From: Tubiluchus corallicola
Taxonomy: Eukaryota; Priapulida; Priapulimorpha; Priapulimorphida; Tubiluchidae
Direction: 5' to 3'
NCBI GenBank assembly: GCA_030141605.1
Contig: JAQGDQ010000029.1
Coordinates: forward strand, 243,501 to 307,500
DNA length: 64,000 bases
Shown here piece by piece: positions 1-12,124 of this stretch (position 1 is the stretch's first letter; each line of letters opens with the position of its first letter). The notes below the pieces were generated by a model. The model did not search any database and was not told the DNA's origin. It saw only the letters and a list, made by a program, of their open reading frames with translations. A program made the position numbers and the translations under genes.

Positions 1-1237
1 TAGCAGAAATAGATTTTAGTTTCGAACTTGTTTCAATAATACAAATTAGATTCCATAAAGGACCGCTGTTTTTGCGGCAGTTTGTGTTCTGTTTTTAAAT
101 TTATACTCCGCTTCTGCAATAAAGTTAATTTTACCAGGTTGAGATGCAGGTATTCGGTAGTGCGAATAACAAAGAAACAATCTTGTGGTTTCGTTGTCAT
201 CCTGTCATTATTATCATCCCGTTTTGGTTAAAACTATTTTCGTGCAATTTAAAATCATTTCAGTGATAAAGCATCGTGTTAGTCCAGGTTATTCGTAATA
301 CCTTTGCTACTAAGAAATTTATAATTACTCTACTGTTGAGTGTGTTATGAAGGCATAGGATATGAGTGTACTGTAGTGGTTTGTTTATGTAGAACCACTC
401 GATTCTGCATCGCTGCTGGAACTAACAGTGCCGTTAACAAATGACATTTTCAAGTTTTAACGATAGGCCCAATTTCAAAAAGTAACCTAGGATTCATTCT
501 TCTTTTACAAAATTTATGTAAGACACAAATTTTTTAAGCAGAATAGATGTATAGTCAGCACACATGCACATTTTAGTATAGGCAAACTACTTTACGGCAA
601 TTACACAATGCAATTTGCGATCCGTAGGCCTAGCAGTCTACGGCAGTGAAAGAGCATGTCATTATTAAATAATTATGAACAATCATCTTCAGTCTGAGAA
701 TGGGGAAGCTAGTGCTGACAGCCGTACGTACCAGTTAAAAAGCCAGTATCACAGATTGACACTGTGTCTGCGGTAGCTTGAATCCGCTCCGCAGTAATTA
801 CCTTCAAAGGCAATTTTGTTTGCAAACGTTGAAGTAAAATGCGTAACACCGCATTAAACACTCAACAAGCATAAATAATGCAGCAGGGCTCGCAAATTTC
901 ACTTCCCACGCCCACATCGTCATGTTTGCACAAAAACAGGATACCTTTGTAAGGCGCCCAATTTTGTTATCCCTCAATTTTGTTTCGTCTGAGCCAACTC
1001 CAAACTGGCTTCGGGTGTGACGTCATCATGTTTGTGCGGCTTCAGTTAATGTTATAAACTCACTAGCGTAAATCGGCGTGATACTGTGCTAGTGCGTCAG
1101 ATAAGAGCGACCAAATTTACACTAACGGGAAAATTTATTGACACAGCATAACTAAAATTCTGCGTAAGGTAAGCTGTAGTTTATCTGTTGTAATAAGGAA
1201 GTTTTGATAACGCCAATGGCCTAATTAAACGTTTTAA

Positions 1238-1346
1238 TTTTTGCGACTGCAAATACGAATATAAAAAAATTATTCAGCCATAAAATATAAACAAATTCAT
1301 CATTAGGAAAGAGTTGCAAAAAGGCTTTTCTGTTCCACAATAGTCT
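1238..1346. repeat. Diverged local duplication, copy A (partner 1,635-1,745)
   Basis: This stretch and 1,635-1,745 share an ordered series of words (AAATACGAAT/ACACGAATACGAA, then CAGCCATAAAAT, AAATTCATC/GAATTCATCG, AAGAGTT, GGCTTTTCTG). They look like two diverged copies of one non-coding unit about 400 bases apart in direct orientation. The transposon family is unknown. Confidence 0.5.
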
Positions 1347-1634
1347 ATTTATATGCTGTCGCCACAAAAATATCACAAAAGGCACACGTAATGTACATAC
1401 GTTTAAAACGCTAAAAGTGTATCCAATTCTACTCAACGTTAAATTACTACAAATGTTTTGGTGAAAGTTCAGGAATTTTGTTTTGTTATAAATGAGTGAA
1501 CAGTACAGTGATAAATTCAATTTTATTTATAATATTTACTACATAAAACACGGCGTTTTATATATAAATTTAAGAAGACCTATTCCGAAACATGTTAAGG
1601 TAAAAATAAAATCGCAAGCAAAATTTTTAATATT

Positions 1635-1745
1635 TTAAACATACTCGAACACGAATACGAAAACTTTCAGCCATAAAATTACACACGAATTCATCGATAA
1701 ATAAGAGTTACCCAACGGCTTTTCTGCTCGGCGAAAGCTTATTGT
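1635..1745. repeat. Diverged local duplication, copy B (partner 1,238-1,346)
   Basis: This is the second copy of the unit described at 1,238-1,346. The order of shared words is kept, with small indels, as expected for an old duplication or two insertions of one repeat family. Confidence 0.5.
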
Positions 1746-4700
1746 TTACTAAAACATAATTTGTATTTGCAACATTAAAAAATTAATTTATATCCTCGGG
1801 TATTTGTAATCTCGAAAACACAACCTAAAATGCGCGAAACCACGTTCGATGGACTGCAGATGGTCTAGAACTTTAATTAGTTGAATGAAGCTCACCTGAC
1901 TTCATGAAGGCGTCAGCGAAATGAAGTTTTGTTCAATAAAAAGAAGGTTTATGTCACATGCAGATCGGTCAACTTTCATAAAACCGAAGTTTTCTTGGTG
2001 AACCTCGCTGCGAACTCGCAGAGAAACTAGACTTCGAAGCTTCTTGTATAAGCAGTTTCCTGTATAAGAAAACTATTACTAGAACTTGAGAACAATAAAC
2101 ATCATTCTACTAGCTCTTGTCAACTCCGTACAAATCACTCGATCTTGTTACTTTAAGAAGTAAAGACAAATTGGAACAATGGTCTGTTTGTCAATAACAA
2201 TCGTCACATCTGATAGCTGCAAATGTTTTTTACTGAATGCGTAATGAATAGTATCACTTTTAATGTAACTTTTATTGTAGCATTTATTGTAGTGTGACGC
2301 AATGTTTTTATGTTTTTGTCTGGGCTTTATGCTAAAATAAGCTAATCTAACCTAATCGAATCTAATCTTTCCACATAAAAATTGTTGCTTCTGGAAAAAG
2401 AATGAGTCAATAATGTATTGATTGGGTAAAGAGATATTTCGGTCTTTACTAAGACGTTACATAGGAAGTGGCGATAATTTAAATTCACATACTACGAGGT
2501 AACCGCACTGCTAACAATATTAAAACAGAACGTCCAAAAACAGTCCAAACACAGTCAGAGTGTAACTTCGTACCAGTGACGTAAAAATGAAACCAGTAAA
2601 TTTGCACTTTTTTAATTACCCTTCTTTCTGGGGTGTGTATATTTATAAACACAATTTATAAATTGTATTTATACATTTATTAATAATTATCATTCTGTTG
2701 TTATGGGACTTATTCGTGAGACATATAAACTTAGAGTCGAACGTTTTCACACATAATTGATATACGATAATATAAAATATTAGAGTTTACTTAGATTAAA
2801 AAACCTTTGCTGAGGCAAAGTCTTGATTTTTTGTGTACAATTTGTTATATATGTAGCCTATATCAATTCATAATGTGTGACACATTTCTCAGTGTTGAAG
2901 TGGAGGCTTTTCAACAACCTTAGCTCAAGATTCATTGCAATGCACATGTAACGATTTTTTTTAAATGCTACGAAACTCAAAAAAAGAGTTGGCAACGAGT
3001 TTAGTTTTGTCGACCTATAACCTGCTGCTGTTTCTGTGCCAAATGATTCATAAGTCCACCTAACCCACAAAAATTTGTTAAACCAAGCCGTTTGACCCAA
3101 TCTTATTACACACATTGGTCAGATTTCGATTACTAAAGCCTCATCCCTACTTAATAAAATAACGAGGGCCATTGAAATTTTACAATACATGTTTATATAT
3201 CTAGTAAATTTTAGTAAAGATTTTATCTTTTTCTGTGAAATCAAATGTTGCAGTTATGGAGCTGCCAATCCAATCTTATAAAATATCTTAGAGATATAGC
3301 GCTTTTATAAAGCAGTTAAAACACAGTATAATATTGCCGTCGAAAACATTGTGATTTCAATAATAGCATAAGACTAATTATATTTGTTTACAAACTATTA
3401 TGTTGTGTAATAGTATTAGCTGTTGCTATGACAACGGCAAACAAACGCGATTGCTATCATACTCGACAAGAGCAAATACATTGTAGTCAATCGTGAGCAC
3501 GCTATCTTATTGCAATGTAGGTCTATAGGTAAAAAATGGTAGGTGTTGTAGTTGATTTATAAGATTAAGCTGCTAAGATGAAGTAAAGATCCTCATTTGA
3601 TCATGAGCAAAACACCTGGGCTTTAGAAACCATAAATGGTGTTTTGACGCACTTCAAACTATTACCCATGCACGCCGACAGTTTGCCTGAGCCTGGAAAG
3701 CCTTTCCCCGTCTGTTTGTGTGTGTGTTAATCCGTGTGCGTATCTATCTGCATAACAAACTCAAAATGGTGAACTTATAGTCACCAAACCTGGCCGTGGG
3801 ATATACCTGGGGAACAAACTGGAAATCCATTAATTTGGGGTTTAAAGGGTAAAAAGGTCACAAGATCAAAGATGTGCATAAAATCAATGATATATGCACA
3901 TATAATGATTACCCTACTCTGCATACTGATAAGTCTAGACACGACCCGGACACACGTTCCTTTCCGGCTCATAAATACGAAGATCAAAGTCACAGAGTCA
4001 AAAATTATCAAAATAAATTTTTGTCAGTAGTGACTCATGTCCGGGTATAGGCCTATACCTCCACTGAATACCCTCATTGTGATTTACTCTGCCATTTGTG
4101 ATTTGCTATCGTAACGTTTAAATTGTAGCTCCTTGCGCACAAATGCTATAATTTTACAAATTTGTGAACAGAACTACACTTCACCACAAGATCTGATGCT
4201 TTTTTTTTTAACAATATGTACTTCTGACCAAATTTACGCTTCAAAGTAACGCAAATTATTAAAATTAAATGTTTACTTCAAGTGCAAGTTGCAGTTCTTA
4301 AACAAACTGCGTTTGACACTAGCATCTGCAATTCTAGCACAAATTGCTTCTCAAATTCAAGTTACTCTTCTCAAACAAACTACACTTCTCGCATGAACAG
4401 CACAAAATAAAGTGAATGAATGATACGGTGAGGCACTTATGCTTTTACGATGGTATATTTGTGTTAAGTCGTAAAGATGCACGCTGTAGTACTCAATTTT
4501 CATTTATCAATAAAACAAAGAAACGGCGATAAACTCACGACAATATAATAGAATAAGGATTAGTGAGTGTTTTTTGCAGCAGCTACAGCATGTTTACATC
4601 TGCAACAGTTAAAAAGAACAGAGAGCCTCTAAACAATTTTAGTCCTAAACCATTTTGCAAAGTCTACTGATCAAGCAACAACAAATTGCAAAAAATACTT

Positions 4701-4881
4701 TTGTAACAAAACGCCACAAAAGTATGTTTGAATCTCCAAGCTTTTTGCAATGAAAACCCTTATACGTTCCCGCTCATATCTGATTTGTCTACTTACTTTT
4801 GCCAGACTTTATTTCTGCTCATTTCCATGTTCGCTCAAAGCACAAGAAAATACTCTTCATAAATACTGCATAAAAATTCGT

Positions 4882-5300
4882 TTAAAAATTTTCTATCTCT
4901 TACATGCTGTCTTATTCCATAAAAGGTTCATGTTTGCAGTAACGTTGTATAAAACTTGTAAATTTACTCCTGCGATGACCGTTAGGTGCACCCATGTTAA
5001 GTTGTTTTTAACAAATTTAGGTAACGCTGTGTTCGTAGTTAACGAGTGTAACGCGTACATTCGTAGCACACTCATCGCTAATTAAGCACTTTGTACATGT
5101 ATTGTGAATAATATAAATAACAATAGCGATGTAATGCCGTTTTACCTGGTGGTGCGAATATTTTAAATTATTAAGATTTTTTCCAATATGTAAGTCTTTC
5201 AAACAGGTACGCGTAATGCCAAGTAATATAATTTTGTATGGAAAGTTCTTTAGAATGTTTTTCAAAATTTCTTTCTCGTCTCCTTTCAGTCGCAGGCTTA
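4882..5300. repeat. Diverged repeat block, copy A (partner 8,107-8,950)
   Basis: Two sub-blocks, about 4,882-5,060 and 5,127-5,300, recur in the same order at 8,107-8,270 and 8,772-8,950. Shared words include TGCTGTCTTATT, GCAGTAACG, CTTGTAAATTTA, ACCGTTAGG, CCGTTTTACC, GCGTAATGC and CTAATATAA-type strings. The open frames in this block (for example one starting at 4,750) show no protein-like conservation and are probably chance. Confidence 0.55.
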
Positions 5301-5600
5301 AACAGTTGTAGGCGTGACTGTAATCGTAGTTTCTCGTCTTTTCTACTTGCTTGCCTGTTTGCTTGCCGGTTTAATGTTTGTTTGCATACATTGCCCCATA
5401 ACAACTTCAGTGTATTTCGTTTTTGTCAGCATGATTGCTACTAAATTGGTTTTCTGACATAGCAGTTTCTTAGCTTGGCTTCTTCGTCTTGTAAACTCTA
5501 GATTTAGTTTTTTTTGCATGTTTAAGTACTTGGCTTCTTTCTCTTTTTCACTATGATGTTTTCTTTGTCTACCCGTTTGCGAACGTATTAACTGAGTATA

Positions 5601-5653
5601 ATGGTTCTTCTCTTTCTTCTTGTCTCCATTTGTCCTGCAAACGGAGAGATAGG
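5601..5653 (+). other. Possible signal-peptide exon (speculative)
   Basis: An ATG at 5,601 opens a short hydrophobic reading frame, MVLLFLLVSICPANGEI, and then meets a GTAAAA-type splice donor (ATAG|GTAAAA). It resembles a first coding exon of a secreted peptide. I could not join it in phase to a convincing downstream exon. The nearby Cys/Lys-rich open stretch after the AG near 5,838 is out of phase with it. The hydrophobicity comes from a TCTT-rich tract, so chance is the leading explanation. Confidence 0.12.
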
Positions 5654-5699
5654 TAAAAATTTTGAGCTTTGTATGTATGTATATTTCTGTATCTGTATA

Positions 5700-8100
5700 A
5701 CTGTATTATTATTTGTATACGATGTTTTTGAATAAAAGGTTTATAATAATAATTTCTTCCTTTTTCGTTTATTCGTTTTCTTTAAACTAAATCAGTTTAT
5801 CCTCATTCCTTCACACTTGCATGACCATCTTCATAGGTACGGCAAATATCGCAAAACGTTCTGCAAAACTGAGCACATTAAAACCTGCAAAGTGAAAATC
5901 CAAAAAAAGAAACAGAAAATAAGGAAACCGTTTAACCGAGTTTTTTGTAACTTTGTAATGCATTAATGGAACTTGTACTAAGCAGTAAGCTTAGGAACAT
6001 ATCAATATAGTTTTTATAACACTCAGCGGGCGGATCTTTTGTAATAATTCCGCTTACTTCGTCTCTTCAGATTAAAACGTTACGTAAAACTGATACACCT
6101 GTGTCAGCTTCCTTATTCGCAACTTTGTTTGATCAGCTACTTCATTCAACGTATTATAAAATCAGCGAGGTTTTGTTAAATTATTAAATTTTATTCAGAC
6201 AGCGTAATTCATTCAGACAGTAATTGTATAAATGTGTATTGACCAAGTTAAAGTTGTTATTCATCGGCAACAACAACACAACTGATAATGTCGTCTTTGC
6301 GAGAGAAAGCAAATGTTTTACAACATTTACAATACCTCCACCACCTTTTACCCAACTTCTGAATGGCTTCAATTACTTAATTCTACTGACGAGAGTGTTT
6401 TAGTGAATTTTCACGCTTGGTTGAGCAGCTCGCTTTTTGTCGGCAAGTGCTCGTTTGCAGGTGACGCGTTTCGTCACTTTATAGAGCTGCGAATAATCAC
6501 TCTTGCGAGATGCGAATAATTTAAATTCAAATTTTGATTGGCAGCTGTGTGACTGGCAGTGATATGTGTAAAATTAACGGGATCTGGGAACTTTCTCAAC
6601 GATGTTTTCCCATGCGCGCAAGATATGCTTGCCAGAATGAATGTTAGTCAATCGGTTATTGCTTGAAAGTTGCATTTTACACAAGTTTCAGTAATTAATT
6701 TCTAACATTTTTTTCAAGACAGCTTTATTCTACAATACACCAAAAGACAATCTATCTAATTAATTTAGGCTTTACGGATAAACTTTCGGATAAACCACGT
6801 TCAAACTTCTATTAACACATCGGATAATTATACTATTTGAAAATATAGACCCACAACACGTTAAAATGTTCAAATTTCGTTAGCAGTATGAATAACCAAA
6901 CTTAAGTTCGCAAAAACAATCGCTTTATGCTCAGGAACCTTGAAAAATTCCAGATGTACGATACGTTGTTTATTTAACAATTGGTATAATTTGAATTCAG
7001 TGGGCAATAAGTTTTTATGTTGCTCTTTTATTGTTCTGCTCTATAACTACAGATTTTCTAAGGATACAAATCATTAAACTACAACAATAGGATATAATTA
7101 GCAGCTACTGTTAGCTCGGAAACGTTGTATGGTTGCCACACAAAAATGGTTGAACAGCCTATTGTTCTCCTAAAATTCAATATGAGTCAGCCATGGTGGA
7201 CAGTCTTTCCAGGAGAATACGTTGCAATTATACATCTTAATTTCGCAATGAAACAATGATATTATTAGAAACAATACTGCTGTTTACAAAGATAAATTAA
7301 TACATTTAACGTCTATATTTAGAAGAAATTCTTGTGTATCCTTTTTTGTTACATCAGCTGTGTATAATACGCAAAGAATACACAAAAAACATTTTTAAAC
7401 ACCAACTCATTAAATTTCGATACGCACCTATGTTAAATTTAGTTTATGAGAGTTTAAACGATACGAAAAGTATCGTTAATTGGCTCAAACAAATAGTCTC
7501 TCTGCAGATAACCTTGTACCCGTATTACTTTCTCCTTAAATCAGGACGTTTAGATGTGTGGCGACAACGTGCTATTCCTCCTTACGTGGGCCATGTAGGT
7601 CTAAACGCAGAACACGAAAGCAGCAACTAATGGCGCTATTAAATTCAATGAGAACTAGACGATAGAATTATTAATTTTTATCTTGTAACTTGAGCTAAAT
7701 ACTGGAAGGGTGTGCGTTAAACTTGATAGGTTTTAAGCAATAGCTTTGGGTTACAGAAAGAGAGAGAAACCCCATTCCATTGATTTTAAAACTGGTTACG
7801 TTACTTTAAAACCAAAAGGTAGTGTGAATCTTCTGAACACAGAATTTAGGCGCGACAGCAACCTGATAAACATTTTTACAGCTTGTAGGTAATAACTGTC
7901 TTCAAAAATTGTTTGAATTTTTAGATTTTGATAGCAAAGTGTCGAGCTTCAACAACTGCAACTGGTTTGGCATGCCTACAGTGCCGAAAAGTTCTTAAAA
8001 TGTTAAAGTTTTTAAAGTATAGACAAAAATATGGAATAACTTTCACAGAAAACTTAAAAGAGACTGTCATTCTAAGGCACTTCATAAATAAAGCTTAAAA
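5700..8100. other. Non-genic stretch, nothing recognised
   Basis: The stretch is AT-rich with short chance reading frames (such as 6,313-6,519 and 7,334-7,630) that lack splice context, low-complexity-free conserved blocks or family motifs. I see no gene, RNA or classifiable transposon here. Confidence 0.5.
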
Positions 8101-8106
8101 AGTCGT

Positions 8107-8950
8107 TTTGGAATTTTATATCACTTACGTGCTGTCTTATTGCATATAAGGCTTGCGTTAGCAGTAACGCTTGTAAATTTAAACCTCGCGAGAACCGTTA
8201 GGCATTAGGTTTAAACCATTTAAACGGTGACGCGTTTGAAAGTAGTTTAGATAACATTGCGTAAAGTTTGAAAAAATAATCAGAACATTTCAGCACACTC
8301 TTGGTTTAATAAGCAAAAGTTTTGTCATCACCATCATATGCCCGTTGCGTCTGTTGTAGACACTTGGCAGGCAGAACTCTAAAATCAAAGTCTAAATTAC
8401 TTTATCATTTATTTTCTCACTTTTTAAAAATCTGAGTAGAATAAGTAATTAAGCGTACAAAGTACTATTTATGCGACTTAGTACATAATCTAATACTAAA
8501 TTTATTTTTAATAATATAATGTTTTTCGTCTAATACTCACCTAAAAACTTTATTGGGTCTGTAAACAAATTTGTGTCCTTAATAAGGGGCAGCTGAATAA
8601 GTGACCGACAGGTCTTTCACTGGTCCTTCTCAGATGCATTGAAATTGTCAAATAACCTTGTTAAGTTTTAACTATTATTGAGAAAATAAAGTTGAATTGA
8701 ATGAATATTTATAGTGTTAAATAAGATCAATAATGTGTTTTTGGTGAATCAGTGGTGCACATTGGGATGACGATGCACCGCCGTTTTACCAGGTGACGCC
8801 AATAAGAATTTTCTTTTCTAGGTACAAATTTCTATTCTTATCTATTTTTAAACAAATAAGCGTAATGCTAACTAATATAACACTGTACGAAAAGTTTTTT
8901 GGGAAACTCTAAAATTTCCTTTTCTTCACCTTTAACAATGGTTCTGTGCC
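8107..8950. repeat. Diverged repeat block, copy B, interrupted by about 500 bases
   Basis: Sub-blocks 8,107-8,270 and 8,772-8,950 match 4,882-5,060 and 5,127-5,300 in order and orientation. In copy A the two blocks are about 66 bases apart. Here they are separated by about 500 bases, which suggests an insertion in copy B or a deletion in copy A. The extra segment includes the word set at 8,324-8,385 that is also found at 63,759-63,821. Confidence 0.5.
8324..8385 (+). repeat. Interspersed repeat fragment shared with 63,759-63,821
   Basis: The string beginning GTCATCACCATCATATGCCC and ending GGCAGGCAGAACTCTAA reappears, diverged, at 63,759-63,821 on the same strand. Two copies 55 kb apart that agree over about 60 bases imply a dispersed repeat family in this genome. 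The class is unknown. Confidence 0.55.
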
Positions 8951-9463
8951 TGATTTAGTCTAAACCAAAAAAATGTGAAACTGTAGATGTGCATCAGTTT
9001 TCAAATGCCTCTGATGTTAGCCTAAAAACGTGTTTAGTCGTTTTAAACACATGTGCATATAACTGTTTTGTTTGCTGGATGGATGTACCTTTTACACTGT
9101 AATATTCGTTTTACTTGCAGTGCAAATTTGTATCTTCTTGTACTTAAATGAAATGTAGGTGCAAAATTTTTGACTGGCTTATTTATTATAGGCTTACATT
9201 CATTTGCTAATAATTTGAAACTTAAATATTTCTAGTTTTGATGTTTTAAATTTGACTCAATTATAGAGAATTATGCAAATATTTTCATTTGAAAATCGTT
9301 GAGCATTTTGCTCTCGATTATTTAGGTGTAGAAGTAGAGCGTTTCACCACATGGTCCACATCTAGACATTGTGAACGAAGAACACGGACGTTAACAAAGA
9401 AAAAATTATTTCATGGTGCAATTCTTGAGTAAAAATTCGCAGATAGCAGTACTGTAATCTTCT

Positions 9464-9925
9464 TAGTTAAGTCTCAGTCAAAAACAAAATAAAGACTCTG
9501 CATAATTAGTATGCATTAAACTAACCTTAGTTTATTAAAATAATCAAGATGTTCTGTCACAAGGCACAGTCAAGTCAAGGCTCAGTTAAGTCTCAGTAAA
9601 AAACAAAATGAAGACTCAGCATAATTAGTATGTATTAAACTAACCTTAGTTTATTAAAATAATCAAGATGTTATGTCACAAGGCACAGTCAAGTCAAGGC
9701 TCAGTTAAGTCTCAGTAAAAAACAAAATGAAGACTCAGCATAATTAGTATATATTAAACTAACCTTAGTTTATTAAAATAATCAAGATGTTATGTCACAA
9801 GGCACAGTCAAGTCAAGGCTCAGTTAAGTCTCAGTAAAAAACAAAATGAAGACTCAGCATAATTAGTATATATTAAACTAACCTTAGTTTATTAAAATAA
9901 TCAAGATGTTCTGTCACAAGGCACA
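9464..9925. repeat. 119-bp tandem repeat, about 3.9 copies
   Basis: The anchor word AATCAAGATGTT starts at 9,542, 9,661, 9,780 and 9,899, an exact 119-base period. Copies differ at only a few sites (TTCTG/TTATG, TATGTATT/TATATATT, TATGCATT in the first), so the array is young or homogenised. The first copy is the most diverged and partial. No coding potential is seen in the unit. Confidence 0.95.
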
Positions 9926-11160
9926 TGCTAGGAAGAAAGGGGCTGTTTTTGGAATAGCGCAACTGGATGGTACAACTGAAAAGCGCCTAAAGTTATTTGA
10001 TTATGCAAGAAATAGTTGCAATATTCGCCCACGCCGAAGCCGTTACAATTCAATGGCTCATAAACTATGAAGTAATTTATTGGTTTCATGTCTACAAATG
10101 GCGAAAAATTAGCTCTGTCAGCAAACATGGAAATAACACGCTTTCATATCAGCCGTTGCATCGCAAAGTTAATTAACTTAAAGATTTTACCCATGATCTG
10201 TAATTTAGGAAATAAACATTGAAAAAATTACGAAAAAATACAAAATAACGTGTAAACAATTCAGCACTTTTATAATCTTTTAAATTAGGCTTATGCAAGT
10301 TTTATAGCTTATTGTGCTAACACGCACCGAACGCCCTGTAATGTTTATAAATTATTACCGGGAAACAACTTATACGTTTCTACTGTTGGTATACATTACA
10401 TCATTTTTAATATAATGTAAAAACAAATAAATAAATAAATAAATTACAAGAAAAAGTTTGGATTTTGTTGATGAATTACTGTTATAAGAACTGCATACCT
10501 TCAAATGTTTGCCATTAGTATTTTTTTATTATTGCTATTTTATTACTATTACAGGTGTAAACCTTGTCTGACAAAAATGTTATATTCAAACTCTGGGTTA
10601 TACTCAAATGCCAAGGCATACTTACTTTATTCCCAATAATTACGCTACCAATATCTGCCAAAGTAAGAATAATGATAGCCAGACCTGCATGCAATGGCTC
10701 TGTGTATAGTAGATCTCGTGGGATTCTTAGGTAGGCTTATTACCATGTTTATGACCCTCAGTTGTATTATTGCAAGACAACTCTTTATAGCAAAGTTTAT
10801 CTTTAAATGCCAGGGTGGCTTGATTATTGTCAGGTTACGTGTTATAACTAGTCAGACAACGTGCATACAGCTTAAGCAAAAGTTTCGCAGCCTTCATTGT
10901 AATTATTGTTCACCTCTTTTCTCATTTCCTCTTTTGCTTAGCTGGTCTGCAGAGTGAGTTCCTGTTATTTTAACCGTCGTCTATTTCTATATTATGTACA
11001 ACCTTTGAGGTGATCTTGCATTTATACATAATTCCCATAGCTGGCTATGCAATTTTACACTTTTTCCCTTCTGTCATAATAAGAAAGGTGGGAATTTAAG
11101 AATTTATCTTTACGAGAAAACATGAAATAGTTTTAAGTCATGAATGTATGTAGATACGTA
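9926..11160. other. Non-genic stretch with a short AAAT microsatellite
   Basis: A short (AAAT)n run lies at about 10,423-10,445. The remaining sequence is ordinary AT-rich DNA. The open frame at 10,694-10,957 has no recognisable motif or splice context and is not called. Confidence 0.5.
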
Positions 11161-11169
11161 GGCAAAAAT

Positions 11170-11255
11170 GTAGGTAGGTAGGTAGGTAAGTAGGTAGGTA
11201 GGTAGGTAGATAGGTAGGTAGGTAGGTAGGTAGGTAGGTAGGTAGGTAGGTAGGT
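11170..11255. repeat. (GTAG)n microsatellite
   Basis: The tract is nearly pure GTAG/TAGG with a few substitutions (GTAA, GTAGA). It produces an artefactual TYLP-repeat reading frame on the minus strand. It lies directly upstream of the BEL/Pao integrase remnant. Confidence 0.95.
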
Positions 11256-11331
11256 GCGAAGTCTCTGCGCAGTCTCAGGTAGCGACATTGGCAGTTCCAA
11301 GCCAAGCCAAGTGAAAGTCATGAAAGGAGAT

Positions 11332-11912
11332 GGATAGCATTATTCACTTGCTTCACAACACGGGCGGTCCCCTTGGAAATTGTTCAGAATCAGCCAGTAA
11401 GTGCCACTGTTCAAGCAATAATCCGCTTCATTAACAGAAGAGGATGTCCAACAGTTATCCAGAGTGACAACGCTACATATTTCAACAAGAATGAAGCACT
11501 GCTGATGCAATATTTTGTAGAACAACAAATCCGCTGGAAATATATTCCCGAGAGGTCACAGGAGGTCGCCTTCAGTGGGTCGAAGGCCATGAAGAAAACT
11601 CTGTGGAAAGCTACATTAGACAACGATGGACTACAAGCCCTCATAACGCAGATTGAAAGTCTGATGAACACTAGGCCACTGCTTAACATTTCATTGAGTC
11701 CTGGAAGAACTTACAATGTTGACACCAGCTAACTTCATCACGCCTATGGGAAAACTAAGCATCTTTACATCGAACGAAGATGGTTTGGACCCAGAATATA
11801 CACCAGAGCAAGACCTACAGATGCACTGAAGGTCCAATGGCAGAAGGTCAACCGAAAGCTAGATCAGTTTTGGAGTGTATGGTATAAGCACTATCTACAC
11901 TCATTGAGATAA
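11332..11912 (+). pseudogene. BEL/Pao retrotransposon remnant: integrase to polyprotein C-terminus
   Basis: The plus strand encodes the 3' end of a BEL/Pao-type polyprotein. A frame beginning about 11,332 reads through LFTCFTTRAVPLEIV, FINRRG and QSDNAT, with the second catalytic aspartate of a DDE integrase in the SDN context. It continues to the typical region WKYIPERS and the MNTRPL segment. That frame stops at 11,732. The remainder (RRWFGPRI... to QFWSVWYKHYLHSLR) is in another frame and ends with TAA at 11,912, the usual place for the end of pol. Upstream pol parts are missing on this strand. A purine-rich GCGGGAGGA followed by TGT near 11,950 could be a polypurine tract and LTR start, but no LTR pair was found. 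The fragment is dead: frameshifted and truncated. Confidence 0.85.
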
Positions 11913-12124
11913 ACTCATCAAGTGCACTTTTGACGGAAAGTGCGGGAGGATGTCGATGTGAACGACCGAAAATCATAAAAAATACATTTATTTTGCAATT
12001 AGATCAATAACCTGTAAAACTGCTATTACTATAGTAAACATGGCTTCTATCTATCTGTTACCTATTCTAAAACTGGTTTTATCCTAATAATAAAAGTAAA
12101 TTCTACTGTTATACCTTTTGTCAA
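11913..12124. other. Junction between the two oppositely oriented BEL/Pao fragments
   Basis: This interval separates the plus-strand pol terminus from the minus-strand reverse-transcriptase remnant. It may hold LTR sequence (TGT near 11,951, AATAAAAG near 12,090), but with no second copy in the window I cannot prove it. Confidence 0.35.

Larger units (their letters stand above)
1..4700. other. Gene-poor AT-rich region, no supported gene
   Basis: No open reading frame here shows protein-like composition or recognisable motifs, and I see no convincing exon chain. A diverged local duplication is annotated separately near 1.24 and 1.64 kb. Around 3,600-4,040 the sequence has the look of an old interspersed repeat (a TG-rich run, then a stretch with repeated AAGGTCA-like words), but I cannot name a family. 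A perfect TGACGTCA (CRE-like palindrome) lies near 1,018; without a nearby gene it is only a chance-level observation. A short hairpin, CTTTGC-TGAG-GCAAAG, sits near 2,805-2,822. Confidence 0.5.

Noticed and set aside
2331-2370. CTAATCTAACCTAATC-type run resembling the arthropod TTAGG telomere repeat
   Set aside because: Only degenerate words over about 30 bases, no tandem TTAGG array; not evidence of a telomere or of taxonomy.
4750-5085. 111-residue plus-strand frame with a hydrophobic start
   Set aside because: It overlaps the duplicated non-coding block whose second copy (8.1 kb) does not keep the frame, so it is not under coding constraint.
11133-11321. TYLP-repeat frame on the minus strand
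   Set aside because: Translation of the GTAG microsatellite.
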